Shown here piece after piece: positions 27,062 through 35,323 of a stretch of DNA of 64,000 nt (its first letter is position 1; each line of letters opens with the position of its first letter). Source of the DNA: JAGLSB01 sp023135955 (lineage in GTDB: Bacteria > Bacteroidota > Bacteroidia > Bacteroidales > GCA-2748055); contig DAOVIO010000007.1 of the NCBI GenBank assembly GCA_030673645.1, forward strand, positions 5,042 through 69,041, in the 5' to 3' direction. The notes below the pieces were generated by a model. It was not told where the DNA came from. It did not search any database and saw only the letters and a list, made by a program, of their open reading frames with translations. A program made the translations under genes and the position numbers.

Positions 27062-27766
27062 TTATTTTCCAATTAGAAATATGCAGGGTCGTTTATGTAA
27101 ATTGACCCTTTCTTTTTTCCATGCAGAAATACTCAGAGTTTTGATAAATTCATTCTCCAGGCTAATATCGCATGCAATACATAGACGTGTATAAGGTTTG
27201 CATGTTTTTAATAAGGAATCAAACATAGATACATTCCTGTATGGTGTTTCAATAAAAATCTGTGTTTGATGGACATTGAAGGCAGTTGATTCAATTTCTT
27301 TTATCCGTCTGCTTCTTTCGTTTGGTTTAAGAGGTAAGTAGCCATGAAAAACAAAATTTTGTCCGTTAAGACCTGAAGCCATTAGAGATAGAAGTATGGA
27401 TGATGGACCTGTGAGGGGTATTACTCTTATTGATTTTTCATGGGCAATAGAGGTAATTTCAGCCCCGGGATCGGCCACACCGGGAACACCTGCCTCCGAA
27501 ATTAATCCAATATCATGTCCTTTCAAACATTCATCCAAATATGAGCCGATTTCATTTTTCTGTGTGTGCTTATTTAATTCCAGGAATTTAATATTATCAA
27601 TAGGAGAGGAGTACCCACATTTAATCAGATAGCGTCTCGCATTTCTGATATTTTCAATAATAAACACATCGATACTTTTAATTATTTCTACAACTTCTGG
27701 AGGTATAACTATATTGATATTTGAATCGCCAAGAGTATTTGGAATCAGATATAAATTTCCTGCCAT
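27062..27766 (-). CDS. SAM-dependent methyltransferase, RsmI/tetrapyrrole methylase family
   Basis: The 234-residue product begins MAGNLYLIPNTLGD and contains the SAM-binding signatures of the RsmI family: GHDIGLISEAGVPGVADPG, IRVIPLTGPSSILLSLMASG and FIETPYRN. RsmI 2'-O-methylates C1402 of 16S rRNA. Bacteroidota often carry a standard RsmI of about 225 residues plus this variant with a LIPNTLGD start; I cannot tell from one window which role it has. It is convergent with the FKBP gene with a one-base gap and no terminator between. Confidence 0.85.
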   Translation of the reverse strand: MAGNLYLIPNTLGDSNINIVIPPEVVEIIKSIDVFIIENIRNARRYLIKCGYSSPIDNIKFLELNKHTQKNEIGSYLDECLKGHDIGLISEAGVPGVADPGAEITSIAHEKSIRVIPLTGPSSILLSLMASGLNGQNFVFHGYLPLKPNERSRRIKEIESTAFNVHQTQIFIETPYRNVSMFDSLLKTCKPYTRLCIACDISLENEFIKTLSISAWKKERVNLHKRPCIFLIGK

Positions 27767-27934
27767 GTTGCTATTTATTCGATTAATTTAAATTATCTAC
27801 ACAAATGAATGCCTAAAAATAACTAATTATCTAATGTAGTTTCTATTGAAATTAATATAATTTTAACATTATTGATTTGATCAGATTAGCGATTGGGTTC
27901 ATATATTTGATTTATTTTGCATAAATTTTAAATT

Positions 27935-28696
27935 TTGGAAGTAACATTTATAGGTACAGGTACATCACAGGGAGTTCCGGTAATTGCTTGCAAATGTCAT
28001 GTTTGTAAGTCCATTGACAAAAAGGATAAGCGACTCAGATCTTCAGTTTGGTTGAAAGAAGGTGATACTAGTATAGTTATTGATACGAGTCCTGATTTTA
28101 GATATCAAATGTTGCACTCTGAAGTACAGTCATTAAATGCTATATTATATACTCACGAACATAGAGATCATATTGCAGGACTTGATGATATCCGCTCTTT
28201 CAATTATCTTCAAAAAGAGGCAATTAATGTGTTTTGTGAAGAAAGAGTATACAGGGCTCTCAAGAATGAATTTCCTTATATATTTGCAGAGCACAAGTAC
28301 CCGGGTATTCCTCAGGTAAAAGTAAATCTGATCAAATCAGGGAAATTCAAAGTGAAAAAGATCGAAATTACTCCCATTAGGGCAATGCATATGCGATTAC
28401 CTATACTCGGATATAGAATTGGAGATTTTGCATATATTACCGATGCCAACTATATTTCTAATGAAGAAATCTCAAAATTAAAGGGCGTAAGAGTTTTTGT
28501 TGTAAATGCTCTCCGAAAAGAGAAGCATATTTCTCATTATAGTCTACAAGAAGCCATTGATTTAATCCAGAAAGTTAAACCTGAAAAGGCCTATCTAACT
28601 CATATCGGGCATCAAATGGGATTATACAAGATTGTGGAAGAAGAATTGCCTGAGAATATTTCTCTTGCTTATGATGGATTGAGGTTGATGTGCTGA
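27935..28696 (+). CDS. MBL-fold metallo-hydrolase, PhnP-like
   Basis: A 253-residue metallo-beta-lactamase-fold phosphodiesterase. The metal motif is YTHEHRDHIAGLDD near residue 70, preceded by the N-terminal zinc-type cysteines CKCHVCKS near residue 20 and VIDTSPDFR. ITDANYIS and the late His in YLTHIGHQMG complete the site. This pattern is that of PhnP, the phosphoribosyl cyclic phosphodiesterase, and of related uncharacterised hydrolases; no phn genes are nearby, so the substrate is open. The start is TTG at 27935; the frame fits the family's MEVTFIGTGTSQG. Confidence 0.85.
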   Translation: MEVTFIGTGTSQGVPVIACKCHVCKSIDKKDKRLRSSVWLKEGDTSIVIDTSPDFRYQMLHSEVQSLNAILYTHEHRDHIAGLDDIRSFNYLQKEAINVFCEERVYRALKNEFPYIFAEHKYPGIPQVKVNLIKSGKFKVKKIEITPIRAMHMRLPILGYRIGDFAYITDANYISNEEISKLKGVRVFVVNALRKEKHISHYSLQEAIDLIQKVKPEKAYLTHIGHQMGLYKIVEEELPENISLAYDGLRLMC

Positions 28697-28697
28697 T

Positions 28698-28725
28698 GTT
28701 GAGACGCACAATTGTGCGTCTGTAC
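28698..28725. repeat. GAGACGC-type perfect palindrome after the PhnP-like gene
   Basis: AGACGCACAATTGTGCGTCT at 28702-28721 is a perfect 20-base palindrome, and the outer bases GT..AC extend the symmetry. It begins two bases after the stop codon of the gene at 27935-28696. It shares the arms AGACG/CGTCT and the edge position with the element at 20465. Confidence 0.75.
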
Positions 28726-28780
28726 TGGTGTGCTGATTTTCTGGTAGTATAATCAAAATAAGCCGGATTGCTATAACAAA

Positions 28781-30019
28781 CTATCCTTTAGTTTTTGCAC
28801 TTTTCCTCACTATGTATGACTTAAGTGATTTGAGAAATAAAATCATTGTTAGCATACTTAAGGTGAAAAAGATGGTGCCTGCAAGAAATAAAGCCTCGCT
28901 TAAACTATAGTGATCAGTATACCATCCTAAGAAGGGTCCGATTAGGGCAAAGTTTAGTCTTATAATAAAATTTCTGATTGATAATGTTGTAGCTCTTGTA
29001 CTGGAGTCAGCCAGTCGGTTTATATAATCTTTTAAAACGGGTGTGGCAAAACCTCTAATGGCATAAAACAGGAATAATAGTATAAATGAGACTACTAATC
29101 CCGCATAACTTATTGCAATATATATTAGAGGGATAAATACAGCTATAATTATTATACTATTCCTTTGTTTTAAACGACGTTCAATTTTGTAAGCGAACGC
29201 AGCAATAAGTCCAACAGTAAGATTCAACAATGTCCAAAGAAGTCCAAAACCTTCAATTGGAATATTATTCTTCAGGAAAACAGGCTGTACAAACCAGGCC
29301 ATCGTAAGAGTTGCTGATCCAATCAAAGCGGAAAATAAAATATTTTTCTGAAGACCTTTATGTTCATAAAGCGTATATCTTACAATCTTTAGTATGTCCT
29401 TGAAATATATCTTTTTCATAGCTATGTGTCTTGCTGGTTCAACCAACAAAATAGCAGTAGGGATAGCCAAAAATGCAACAACTGTTTGAGTAATATACGG
29501 AAGGCGAAGACTTATACCCGCCAAAAAACCTCCAAATATTCCTGCTACAGCTTCAGATAAGTTCCCTATAGATGTAATTCTCCCATCATATTTAATATAT
29601 TCCTTTTCTTTTTTGGTATCCAGCAATGTGTCATAAAGAATGGCAGAATCGGCACCCGAGATTAAGCTTTGTCCCAAACCTAAGATAATCTCAGCAACCA
29701 GGAATCCCCAAAAGCCATAGCTAAAGCTATAACAAAGAAAACCTGAAAATCCAAGTATACTGCCAAAGATCAAAGTTTTTCTTCTGCCAAATACATCTGC
29801 CAGGTAGCCTGATGGAATCTCAAGAACAACGATAGTTATGGAGTATATTCCCTGAAGGAGCATTATATCCTTCATGCCCAGTCCGTTTTCCATATAAAAT
29901 GGTACAACGATAGGCATGAATAACATAAACCATTTTGCAATTTTAATTATATAAAGCTTGTATATATTTGAAGTAACAGTCAAAATTACTTTTTTTGTTA
30001 GAGACAGGAAAAGTAACAA
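28781..30019 (-). CDS. MFS transporter
   Basis: A membrane protein of up to 412 residues with about twelve hydrophobic segments. Between segments 2 and 3 it has the MFS loop GYLADVFGRRKTLIFG, the D-x-x-G-R-R/K signature. The following segments (LGLGQSLISGADSAILYDTLLD) are usual for the family's uncharacterised exporters. The start is uncertain: the frame opens with TTG at 30019, another TTG at 29983 would give a more compact N-terminus just before NIYKLYIIKIAKWFMLF, and no in-frame ATG precedes the first membrane segment. The substrate cannot be read from the sequence. Confidence 0.85.
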   Translation of the reverse strand: MLLFLSLTKKVILTVTSNIYKLYIIKIAKWFMLFMPIVVPFYMENGLGMKDIMLLQGIYSITIVVLEIPSGYLADVFGRRKTLIFGSILGFSGFLCYSFSYGFWGFLVAEIILGLGQSLISGADSAILYDTLLDTKKEKEYIKYDGRITSIGNLSEAVAGIFGGFLAGISLRLPYITQTVVAFLAIPTAILLVEPARHIAMKKIYFKDILKIVRYTLYEHKGLQKNILFSALIGSATLTMAWFVQPVFLKNNIPIEGFGLLWTLLNLTVGLIAAFAYKIERRLKQRNSIIIIAVFIPLIYIAISYAGLVVSFILLFLFYAIRGFATPVLKDYINRLADSSTRATTLSIRNFIIRLNFALIGPFLGWYTDHYSLSEALFLAGTIFFTLSMLTMILFLKSLKSYIVRKSAKTKG

Positions 30020-30038
30020 ATAAATTTCATTAGCCCTA

Positions 30039-30072
30039 TTTGCTCATAGAACTAAAATTTCAACTATTTTTG
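30039..30072 (+). promoter_or_regulatory. Promoter for the first fused hydro-lyase
   Basis: TTTG at 30039-30042 and TATTTTTG at 30065-30072 are 22 bases apart, close to the TTTG-N19-21-TAnnTTTG consensus. The expected start of transcription is about 30079, just before the ATG at 30085 and downstream of the longer frame's start at 30040. Confidence 0.5.
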
Positions 30073-30084
30073 AAAGAAAACAAA

Positions 30085-31893
30085 ATGAATATGACAATTA
30101 TTGAGAAAATAATTTTGCGGCATTCAGATAAAAATACAGTAAAACCTGGGGATATTGTTGATGTAATAATTGATGCACGTGCAGCTCGTGATTTTGGCGG
30201 AGCAAACGTTGTAAAGAATTTGGAAGATAATAATTTACAAATCGAAGATCCTTCAAAAACCATCTTTACATTCGACTGCAATCCAACTGGTTCAGATCAG
30301 AAATATGCTGTAAATCAACATATTTGCAGGCTTTATGCCCGGGAGAATAATATAAAAGTATATGATATCGATAAAGGGATAGGAACTCATATTATGATTG
30401 AAGAAGGTTATGCATATCCTGGCTCAACGGCTGTGTCAACCGATTCACACGCAAATATACTTGGCGCGGTTGGCGCATTTGGTCAGGGAATGGGAGACAA
30501 GGATATAGCTGCTTCCTGGGCCAATGGAAAAGTTTGGTTTAAGGTACCCGAGTCTGTTAAATTAATTATTGAAGGTAACTTTCCTGAAAATATAAGTGCT
30601 AAAGATATAGTCTTGAATTTACTGGCAAAATTTGGAGCAAATACACTTCTTGGTACATCTATTGAGATTTATGGAAACGCCATTGATGAGTTATGTCTGG
30701 ATGACAGAATTACAATATCTTCCATGGCAACAGAAATGGGGGCTATCATACTCATTTTCCCTCCTAATAAGGAAGTTATGAGATATTGCGAAGCAAGATC
30801 TGGGCGTAAAATTGATAAAATTGAAGCCGACAATGATGCCAAATATAAGGAAGTATATAATTTAAATGCTAAAGAGTTTATTCCAAGGGTATCCAGACCT
30901 GGAAAACCACATGATGCAGTTGATTTTTCTGTAATTGACAAAGTTAAAATAGATTCTGCCTTTATAGGTAGTTGTACAAATGGTCGAATTGAGGATATGC
31001 GATTGGTTGCCAATGTGCTTAATAACAGAAAGGTTGCACCCGGTGTTGTACTTAAAATTGTACCCGCTACGGATCTTGTCTGGCAAAGATGTCTTGACGA
31101 AGGCCTCATTGATATTTTTAAGGAAGCCGGCGCACTTGTTTCAAATGCTGGTTGTGCTGGTTGCGCTGCCGGTCAGGTTGGACAAAATGGTAAAGGAGAA
31201 ATCACAATTAGTACAGGAAATCGAAATTTCACAGGTAAGCAAGGAAAAGGAGAGGTATATCTTGCTTCTCCAGAGAATGCAGCAGCCTCTTCGATAGCTG
31301 GTTATATTACTACGGTAGATAAGATTCCAGATCAGGCAATGATATTCGAAATACCAATTATTAAACCAAAAAAAAATAAGAAAGTATTAAATGAAACTCC
31401 TGAACAAAAACCGAAAATATTAAAAGGCCAGGCATGGTATATCGGAGAGGATGATATAGATACTGATATGATTTTTCACAATCGTTATCTTACAATCACT
31501 GATATACAGGATATGGGACAATATACTTTTGATAATCTTAAAGGATATGAAAGTTTTGCCTCAAAGGCTGGGAAAGGAGATATTGTATTTACAGCTAAAA
31601 ATTTTGGTGCAGGAAGTTCGCGGCAACAAGCTGTAGATTGTTTCAAGTCGCTGGGAATTCAAGCTATAATAGCAGAATCATTTGGGGCCATCTACGAAAG
31701 AAACGCTATTAATGCTGCTTTTCCTATTCTTATTTGCACTAATATTATTGAGCTTAAACTAGAAAGAAAAGATGAAGTCAGTGTGAATTTGGAAACCGGT
31801 GAGATAAAAAATATCTCCAGGAATATTAACCTTTTCGCAGAAAAATTCTCTGAAGTACAATTGGAAATATATCAGCAAGGAGGATTATTTTAG
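30085..31893 (+). CDS. Fused aconitase/isopropylmalate dehydratase-family hydro-lyase (LeuC-LeuD type)
   Basis: A 602-residue hydro-lyase in which a LeuC-like large domain and a LeuD-like swivel domain are joined. The 4Fe-4S ligands are in GSCTNGRIEDM (about C295) and GCAGCAAG (about C356 and C359). STDSHAN and STGNRNFTGKQGKGEVYLAS are family signatures. The small domain starts at about residue 445 with DDIDTDMIFHNRYLTITD and carries the catalytic serine in GAGSSRQQAVD. Aconitase, homoaconitase and isopropylmalate dehydratase all use this layout. The substrate loop NRYLTITD does not decide among them, and no leuA, leuB or citrate synthase is near. I chose ATG 30085 because a promoter ends at 30072. 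Confidence 0.85.
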   Translation: MNMTIIEKIILRHSDKNTVKPGDIVDVIIDARAARDFGGANVVKNLEDNNLQIEDPSKTIFTFDCNPTGSDQKYAVNQHICRLYARENNIKVYDIDKGIGTHIMIEEGYAYPGSTAVSTDSHANILGAVGAFGQGMGDKDIAASWANGKVWFKVPESVKLIIEGNFPENISAKDIVLNLLAKFGANTLLGTSIEIYGNAIDELCLDDRITISSMATEMGAIILIFPPNKEVMRYCEARSGRKIDKIEADNDAKYKEVYNLNAKEFIPRVSRPGKPHDAVDFSVIDKVKIDSAFIGSCTNGRIEDMRLVANVLNNRKVAPGVVLKIVPATDLVWQRCLDEGLIDIFKEAGALVSNAGCAGCAAGQVGQNGKGEITISTGNRNFTGKQGKGEVYLASPENAAASSIAGYITTVDKIPDQAMIFEIPIIKPKKNKKVLNETPEQKPKILKGQAWYIGEDDIDTDMIFHNRYLTITDIQDMGQYTFDNLKGYESFASKAGKGDIVFTAKNFGAGSSRQQAVDCFKSLGIQAIIAESFGAIYERNAINAAFPILICTNIIELKLERKDEVSVNLETGEIKNISRNINLFAEKFSEVQLEIYQQGGLF

Positions 31894-32049
31894 AATTTTC
31901 CACATAGTATTATAAATTTTCAAAAAAATAATTTTAATTTCTGATATTTAAAATATCCTGGGTCTGATCCATTTAATCAAATCATTACAAATAATAACAT
32001 ATTAACCAAAATAAATACGAAATAGTAACTAATATGTAATAATTAGCTT

Positions 32050-32057
32050 TATATTTG
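32050..32057 (+). promoter_or_regulatory. -7 box for asnA
   Basis: TATATTTG matches TAnnTTTG and lies 38 bases before the asnA ATG. The leader is nearly free of G and C. Confidence 0.45.
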
Positions 32058-32095
32058 TCGAATATTATTTAAATATCTTATAATTTAAAACAAAA

Positions 32096-33130
32096 ATGAA
32101 ATTAATTATCCCAAAAGGTTATAAATCTGCTTTAGACCTTAAACAAACTGAAAAAGCAATATTATTGGTAAAGGATACTTTCCAAATCTCACTTGCATCA
32201 GAACTTAGACTAAGAAGAGTCTCTGCACCATTATTCGTATTAAAAGGCACAGGTATAAATGACGATTTAAATGGAACAGAAAGGCCTGTTTCTTTCAATA
32301 TTAAGGATATGAATGATTCCAAGGCTGAGATTGTACATTCTCTGGCTAAATGGAAAAGAATGATGTTAAGGGATTATGATATTCGAACCGGATATGGGAT
32401 ATATACTGATATGAATGCTCTGAGACCGGATGAAGAATTGGATAATTTACATTCAATCTATGTAGATCAATGGGATTGGGAAGTGGCGATTAGTGAGAAA
32501 CAAAGGAATCTGCAATATTTAAAAAATATTGTTGAAAGAATTTATGAAGCAATGAAAAGAACTGAATTCCAGATCTATGAATATTATCCTGAAATTGAAC
32601 CAATTTTACCTGATAAAATAAAGTTTATTCATTCTGAAGAATTACTTGAGAAGTATCCTGATCTAAGTCCAAAAGAAAGAGAGAATAGAGTTGCAAAAGA
32701 ATATGGTTCTGTATTTATTATTGGGATTGGCAATGAACTGTCAAATGGAAAGTCACATGATGGAAGAGCCCCTGATTATGACGATTGGTCAACAGAAACT
32801 GAAAATGGTTTTAAGGGATTAAATGGTGATATTATCGTCTGGAATCCAATTCTTGAACTGTCTTTTGAGTTATCTTCTATGGGCATTCGAGTGAATCCAG
32901 ATAGTCTTAGAAAACAGCTTAAAATGCGCGGAGCTGAAGAAAGATCTGAACTGCTTTTTCACCGTCGACTATTAAACAATGAATTCCCTTCTGCAATTGG
33001 CGGCGGAATAGGACAATCAAGGCTATGCATGTATTTATTGCGAAAAGCACATATTGGTGAGATCCAATCGTCAATCTGGCCTGGCGAAATGGTGTCGCAT
33101 TGTAATAAGTCTGGTATTCAGCTTATTTGA
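32096..33130 (+). CDS. asnA: Aspartate-ammonia ligase
   Basis: Makes asparagine from aspartate, ammonia and ATP by a class II tRNA-synthetase-like mechanism. The 344-residue product has the family's SFNIKDM, EIVHSLAKWKRMMLRDY, YTDMNALRPDEELDNLHS, VDQWDWE, GRAPDYDDW and IGGGIGQSRLCMYLL, the last being the motif 3-like ATP site. The length is slightly above that of E. coli AsnA (330). It is alone on its strand between two related hydro-lyases and convergent with the second, with only 12 bases between the stops. Confidence 0.96.
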   Translation: MKLIIPKGYKSALDLKQTEKAILLVKDTFQISLASELRLRRVSAPLFVLKGTGINDDLNGTERPVSFNIKDMNDSKAEIVHSLAKWKRMMLRDYDIRTGYGIYTDMNALRPDEELDNLHSIYVDQWDWEVAISEKQRNLQYLKNIVERIYEAMKRTEFQIYEYYPEIEPILPDKIKFIHSEELLEKYPDLSPKERENRVAKEYGSVFIIGIGNELSNGKSHDGRAPDYDDWSTETENGFKGLNGDIIVWNPILELSFELSSMGIRVNPDSLRKQLKMRGAEERSELLFHRRLLNNEFPSAIGGGIGQSRLCMYLLRKAHIGEIQSSIWPGEMVSHCNKSGIQLI

Positions 33131-33142
33131 TGAGTTGAACTA

Positions 33143-34921
33143 TCAGTTATCTATCATCCAGTTTACCAGTCCTTTTGCAGATAGAATTTCATTTAATTTA
33201 TCAGGAAGGGTAGGGATATTAATTCTTTTCTCGCCGATTAATATCTTTCCTTTCTGAAGGTTAAGTTGTAAACTACCAGATTTGGCATATGCATTAACAG
33301 CTGCCGGACTAACTATTAAAAGCAAGCCCTGGTTAACTGCTGATCGATAAAATATTCTATTTACAGATTTTACGATTATTGTACTAATACCAATATGAGC
33401 TAATCCAACAGCAGGATGCTCTCTGGAGCTTCCACATCCGAAATTATCACCAGCTATAATAATATCATCTTTCTCAGCATTTTTATGAAAATCAGGATCA
33501 AATCCTGCAAAAAGATGAGGAATAATAGCTTCAGGCTCTGAGCTTAATATATTATAAGTTAGATTACCAGCGAACATCTGATCAGTATTCAGATTATCCA
33601 CATCCGAATAATTCCAGATTTTACCTTTCTTACGGTTTTCCTCAGCAGAAATATCTGTTACAGCAGTTTTCATTACGGAGTGTGGAAATTTCTCAATTCC
33701 GGCTTTGTTACGAGGATCAGTTATCATTCCTTTTAAAGCACTCCAGGCTACTGTTGCAGGCGAAGCAAGATAGATCGAAGCATTTTTGTTGCCCATTCTG
33801 CCGGAAAAATTCCGATTTGCTGTTGATATTACATTGTAACCATCGGCTGGAATACCTTGCCCAGTTCCCAGGCATGGACCACAACTGGCACTCAATATAT
33901 TTGCTCCAGCATTCAGGAGTATTTCTATAAGGCCTTCTTGTAAAGCTTGTAAATATATTTTTTGAGAAGCAGGAACAACCAATAACTGAAAATCAGCGGC
34001 AATTTTTTGATCTTTGAGAATCTCTGCGGCAATACGAAGATCTTCGATTCGTCCATTTGTGCACGTTCCGATTAGGCCCTGATGTAGGATAGTATTTTTT
34101 AATTCATATACAGACTTAACATTATCAACATGATGAGGGGCGGAAATTAGCGGAAATACTTTGGTCAGATCAATTTCAATTTCTTGTAGATAAATAGCAT
34201 CTTCATCAGCCCAGATTGAAGCAGGAAGCTTTTCAGTATTATAAAAATCGCTTAAAGTTTTATCGGCCGGAAAAACTGCATTTTTTGCGCCCATCTCTGA
34301 AGCGAGATTCGCAAGCGTCATTCGGTCTGAAATATTAAGACTTTCAACTCCTTTACCATGATATTCTATAGAAAGATAGTTTGCCCCGGCTGACCCAATC
34401 ATTCCAATAATCCAAAGGGAAAGATCCTTTGCAAATACTCCTTCTTTTAGTTTTCCGTTTAAAGTTATTTTAATACTTTCAGGTACTCTAAACCAGGTTT
34501 CACCCTTTTTCCATAAACCTGCCGCTTCTGTTCTGTCTATTCCAGCCGCAAGTGAATTAAAAGCACCAGCTGTACATGTGTGACTGTCGCTACCAACAAT
34601 AATCATTCCCGGTTCTGCATGGTAAGACATGATTTGATGACAAATTCCTTTGCCGGCATCATAAAATTTCTCAATGCCCTGATTCTTTACAAAGTTTCTG
34701 ATTCCCTGGTAATCATTTGCTAATTTAGCATTTGTAGGAGGAGCATTATGATCGAGTACAACAAGCATCTGATCAGGATTAAATACTTTCTCACCTTTCA
34801 TCTTTGCAAAGGTTTTACTAATGCTTATAGTGTTGTCATGTGTGAGAATAATATCAGGTGATTTAAATACTATACTCCCTGCTCTGGCACCAAGTATTCT
34901 CTCTGCGAAAGTTTTTCCCAT
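33143..34921 (-). CDS. Second fused aconitase/isopropylmalate dehydratase-family hydro-lyase
   Basis: A 592-residue paralog of the protein at 30085-31893 with the same LeuC-LeuD fusion. Iron-sulfur ligands are in GTCTNGRIEDL and SCGPCLGTGQG; SDSHTCTAGAFNSLAAGIDRTE and STANRNFSGRMGN are closer to classical LeuC/homoaconitase than those of its paralog. The swivel domain has NLNTDQMFAGNLTY and the catalytic GCGSSREHPAVG. The substrate loop differs from that of the paralog (GNLTYN against NRYLTI), so the two probably act on different hydroxy acids. It starts at ATG 34921 and is divergent from the phosphatase gene across 400 bases. Confidence 0.85.
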   Translation of the reverse strand: MGKTFAERILGARAGSIVFKSPDIILTHDNTISISKTFAKMKGEKVFNPDQMLVVLDHNAPPTNAKLANDYQGIRNFVKNQGIEKFYDAGKGICHQIMSYHAEPGMIIVGSDSHTCTAGAFNSLAAGIDRTEAAGLWKKGETWFRVPESIKITLNGKLKEGVFAKDLSLWIIGMIGSAGANYLSIEYHGKGVESLNISDRMTLANLASEMGAKNAVFPADKTLSDFYNTEKLPASIWADEDAIYLQEIEIDLTKVFPLISAPHHVDNVKSVYELKNTILHQGLIGTCTNGRIEDLRIAAEILKDQKIAADFQLLVVPASQKIYLQALQEGLIEILLNAGANILSASCGPCLGTGQGIPADGYNVISTANRNFSGRMGNKNASIYLASPATVAWSALKGMITDPRNKAGIEKFPHSVMKTAVTDISAEENRKKGKIWNYSDVDNLNTDQMFAGNLTYNILSSEPEAIIPHLFAGFDPDFHKNAEKDDIIIAGDNFGCGSSREHPAVGLAHIGISTIIVKSVNRIFYRSAVNQGLLLIVSPAAVNAYAKSGSLQLNLQKGKILIGEKRINIPTLPDKLNEILSAKGLVNWMIDN

Positions 34922-35323
34922 GAGATAGTTTTTTACAAAGATGGATTTTTAGGGCTTAAAATGTATTCAATTTGATTATGTTTTATAGTATTGAATAGAA
35001 TAGTTAGTAAATATTTAATATTCCCTGTAGTTTATTCCAGTATGAATAACCAAGTCAAAATTATCATCGGCTATTATCCAAAAACAGTGGTTTGTAATAA
35101 TTTATTTAACTTGATTAGCTATATATACTCCATGCTCAAATTATTGATTACAATTTCAAAAATGTTCGAACTCAGATAAAATCTCCATTAAGTCAAAATC
35201 GATTTTTTCAAGCCATTTTTGACTTGGGTTAAAAAACAAGCTATATTTATGTAAAATTATAAAAATTAAACATCAGTTAGTTTTAAGACGATTAAGATTG
35301 TTCTTTTGGGAAGGTTTTATTAA
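34922..35323. other. Gene-free stretch with an inverted repeat
   Basis: About 400 AT-rich bases between divergent genes. AAGTCAAAA at 35190-35198 is repeated in reverse as TTTTGACTT at 35217-35225, a 9-base perfect inverted repeat with an 18-base gap, about 100 bases before the phosphatase start. It is a possible operator. The only open frame (34991-35179) has no coding features. Confidence 0.45.

Noticed and set aside
27062..27766. Cobalamin or siroheme synthesis enzyme because of the tetrapyrrole methylase fold
   Set aside because: The SEAGVPGVADPG and ETPYRN signatures are those of the RsmI branch and no cobalamin genes are near.
34991..35179. Open frame of 62 codons between the second hydro-lyase and the phosphatase
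   Set aside because: No promoter box at the right distance, no protein features, and low-complexity AT-rich codons; it looks like chance.
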